A DNA stretch of 5,028 nt from Pseudomonadota bacterium (GTDB lineage: Bacteria; Pseudomonadota; Gammaproteobacteria; Burkholderiales; Sulfuriferulaceae): the NCBI GenBank assembly GCA_021794855.1, contig JAJYPZ010000117.1, positions 1 through 5,028 of the forward strand, given 5' to 3'. The translations under genes were made by a program, and so were the position numbers. Under the pieces are notes generated by a model that saw only the letters and a list, made by a program, of their open reading frames with translations, was not told the DNA's origin and made no database searches. Numbering within the stretch: the stretch's first letter is position 1; each line of letters starts with the position of its first letter. Positions 4,691 through 5,028 of this stretch are shown here, in pieces.

Positions 4691-5028
4691 TTAGCGAGTT
4701 GTGTGGTATGCCGGACTGAGATTGTGTACCGCCTCGACCAGCGCAGCGACGTTTTCCGGCGGCGTAAATTGCGAAATGCCGTGGCCCAGATTGAATACAT
4801 GGCCGCTGCCCGAACCGTACGACGCGAGGACTTTAGCGACTTCGGCGGTGATGGTGGCGGGGTCGGTGAGCATGATGGCGGGGTCGAGATTACCTTGCAG
4901 CGCTACGCGATCGCCGACGCGTTCTCTGGCCCGCTGAATATCTATGCTCCAGTCCAGGCCCAGCGCATCGCAACCGGTAGCCGCCATGCTTTCCAGCCAG
5001 TTGCCGCCGCCTTTGGTAAATATGACGA
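4691..5028 (-). CDS. hemE: Uroporphyrinogen decarboxylase, C-terminal 111 residues (5' end off window)
   Basis: HemE removes four acetate carboxyls from uroporphyrinogen III to give coproporphyrinogen III in heme synthesis. It is a cytoplasmic, cofactor-free homodimer. The visible C-terminal third of the usual 350 or so residues begins [14 protein letters not shown] and runs through [25 protein letters not shown], and [10 protein letters not shown] followed by TPPENV, all characteristic of the family. The His of NLGHGI corresponds to the conserved active-site His339 of the human enzyme. The frame stays open to the right edge and ends at TAA (4693-4691) after YHTTR, a normal C-terminus, so the gene is intact as far as seen. 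The first in-window Met (4987) is internal and not the start. It points towards the lipoprotein gene on the same strand but 457 bp away, so an operon is unlikely. Confidence 0.96.
   Translation of the reverse strand, partial: VIFTKGGGNWLESMAATGCDALGLDWSIDIQRARERVGDRVALQGNLDPAIMLTDPATITAEVAKVLASYGSGSGHVFNLGHGISQFTPPENVAALVEAVHNLSPAYHTTR

Noticed and set aside
4701..4937. 78-codon plus-strand ORF
   Set aside because: Antisense to the clearly identified hemE.

Overview
The window most likely comes from a gammaproteobacterium. The main evidence is the gene order: a small TIGR02449-type coiled-coil gene, zapA, a 6S RNA and 5-formyltetrahydrofolate cyclo-ligase (fau/ygfA), which is a conserved gammaproteobacterial arrangement. 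The moderate GC content, AT-rich spacers and a large secreted Ser/Thr/Asn-rich lipoprotein would suit a methanotroph-like (Methylococcales) lineage, but that is a guess from overall character and not from any diagnostic gene.

Layout. At the left edge is the 3' end of an unrecognised membrane-protein gene on + (2-391). It converges on a hypothetical gene on - (466-834), with a hairpin between them. A compact divergent promoter region (about 834-886) separates that gene from the + strand cell-division block: the TIGR02449-type coiled-coil protein (870-1070) overlaps zapA (1067-1414) by ATGA, and the 6S RNA (1418-1595) begins three bases after the zapA stop. The fau gene follows at 1722-2318 with a TTG start. 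Next comes a 532-bp spacer between convergent genes (2319-2850). It has an AT-rich core flanked by DnaA-box-like 9-mers, a possible 30-codon ORF and two hairpins. A 460-residue putative lipoprotein of unknown function is on - (2851-4233, GTG start). After a 457-bp spacer with no convincing gene, the 3' end of hemE (uroporphyrinogen decarboxylase) enters from the right edge on -.

How the parts relate. ZapA stabilises FtsZ rings, and the small coiled-coil protein is translationally coupled to it. 6S RNA binds sigma70 RNA polymerase in stationary phase, and fau recycles 5-formyl-THF, so this block joins division, global transcription control and folate metabolism as in other gammaproteobacteria. 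The lipoprotein and the hypothetical proteins have no visible functional link to the block. The least ordinary parts are the DnaA-box-like cluster in the 2319-2850 spacer, the overlapping divergent promoters with a possibly leaderless start at 870, and the unrecognised lipoprotein. I see no mobile element, CRISPR array or tRNA.
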